This document shows, one piece after another, positions 63,500 to 64,000 of a stretch of DNA of 64,000 bases. Made by a program: the position numbers and the translations under genes. Where the stretch lies: NCBI GenBank assembly GCA_026874595.1, contig CM049308.1, forward strand, positions 16,304,001-16,368,000, given 5' to 3'. This DNA is from Sipunculus nudus. Its lineage: Eukaryota; Annelida; Sipuncula; Golfingiida; Sipunculidae. Positions within the stretch are counted from its first letter, which is position 1. Each line of letters opens with the position of its first letter. Under the pieces are notes generated by a model. That model was not told the DNA's origin, ran no database searches, and was given only the letters and a program-made list of their open reading frames with translations.

Positions 63500-64000
63500 A
63501 TCATGGGACCTCTCCTTTTTTCAATCATAAACCAGATGTTTGTGATAGTAGAGACAGAAATGTGATATAACCTTTATTGTTAAGCATTGTAATGTGAAGT
63601 TAATCTTGAAGGAATGCACGTGTAGCAGGCTCAACTTAACTGTTAGTCTATAGTTCTTTGTTCTGGGCCCTGTGTTTCTGGGATGAATTCAAAAGCTTAG
63701 ATCACAGGGAAGGGAATGTCATATACACACCAAATTTTACACATACAACCTATCCTATATATATTTAAAGTATCTACTGTCTTTTCATATCTAGATTTTA
63801 TTATTTCTCAGTATTTTAAATGATTATGCTTTTTCCAGGAAAAATATTTGGATTATTTGTAATATCTCATTAGTCCTTGAATGTTCAGCTTTTAAATTTG
63901 AGATACATAAACATAAACCAGATTACATTAAGTATTGTAAGTTTTATGAGTTTTCATCAAGTAGTTCAGATGATATATATAATTAGTTGTTTTTAGAAAC
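63500..64000. other. End of window, AT-rich, nothing supported
   Basis: AT-rich intronic sequence. A pyrimidine tract with CAG at 63830-63838 (CTTTTTCCAG) resembles an acceptor, but the following codons do not match the PRKD continuation. Confidence 0.4.

Larger units (their letters stand above)
20081..64000 (+). other. First intron of PRKD (5' part, repeat-filled, extends past window end)
   Basis: The interval opens with the donor GTAAGTCTGC. I looked in the rest of the window for an acceptor followed by codons for FPECGFYG, the next conserved stretch of the family, and found none. No other open reading frame here shows a recognisable protein family apart from repeat shadows. The stretch is therefore read as one intron of at least 43.9 kb, filled with tandem repeats, SINEs and MITEs. 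A small nested gene or non-coding RNA cannot be excluded. Confidence 0.55.

Noticed and set aside
63830-63900. Acceptor CTTTTTCCAG as start of PRKD exon 2
   Set aside because: Following codons do not give FPECG-like sequence in any frame.
1-64000. LTR retroelement, Polinton or other virus-like element
   Set aside because: No paired long terminal repeats, protease/integrase, capsid or envelope reading was recognised; the RT found belongs to a LINE.

Overview
This window looks like nuclear DNA from a lophotrochozoan animal, most likely a bivalve or related mollusc. The evidence is very low gene density, high AT content, abundant AT and homopolymer microsatellites, and several dispersed repeats of a mollusc type: CCGTCCG-headed repeats beginning with TTTAGCTCAGCTGACT, tRNA-derived SINEs, and hAT and TA-target MITEs. 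The species cannot be fixed from the sequence alone.

Only one host gene is supported. At 19937-20080 (+) lies a 48-codon first coding exon that reads as the start of protein kinase D (PRKD family): the beginning of its N-terminal ubiquitin-like domain, followed by a consensus GTAAGT donor. An in-frame stop lies two codons before the ATG. The 200 bp upstream carry CRE-like, E-box, YY1-like and inverted CCAAT motifs and no TATA box. No second PRKD exon was found, so about 43.9 kb of the window (20081-64000) is interpreted as its first intron. The first 19.7 kb is upstream intergenic DNA.

The upstream half holds two 5'-truncated LINEs on the minus strand: one of Jockey/CR1/I type with a TTCTG-repeat tail at 9.9-12.1 kb, and an L1/Tx1-type 3' fragment at 15.4-16.3 kb. 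It also holds a tRNA-SINE, a hAT MITE with a perfect 8-bp target duplication at 8.8-9.3 kb, a perfect 21-bp hairpin at 8.65 kb, and between AT tracts at 12.4 kb a hammerhead-ribozyme-like sequence with a second, shortened copy facing it. The intron holds a 2.41-kb tandem array (25.5-31.3 kb) whose middle copy is a chimera of the outer two, two further SINE loci, four TIR elements (32.6, 36.6, 54.9 and 62.1 kb), and minisatellites of about 65 bp (51.2 kb) and exactly 59 bp (59.1 kb).

No LTR or other virus-like element, rRNA, functional tRNA, CRISPR array or bacterial-type operon was recognised. The most unusual observations are the hammerhead-like pair and the unequal-crossover signature in the tandem array. 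No new multi-gene system is visible.
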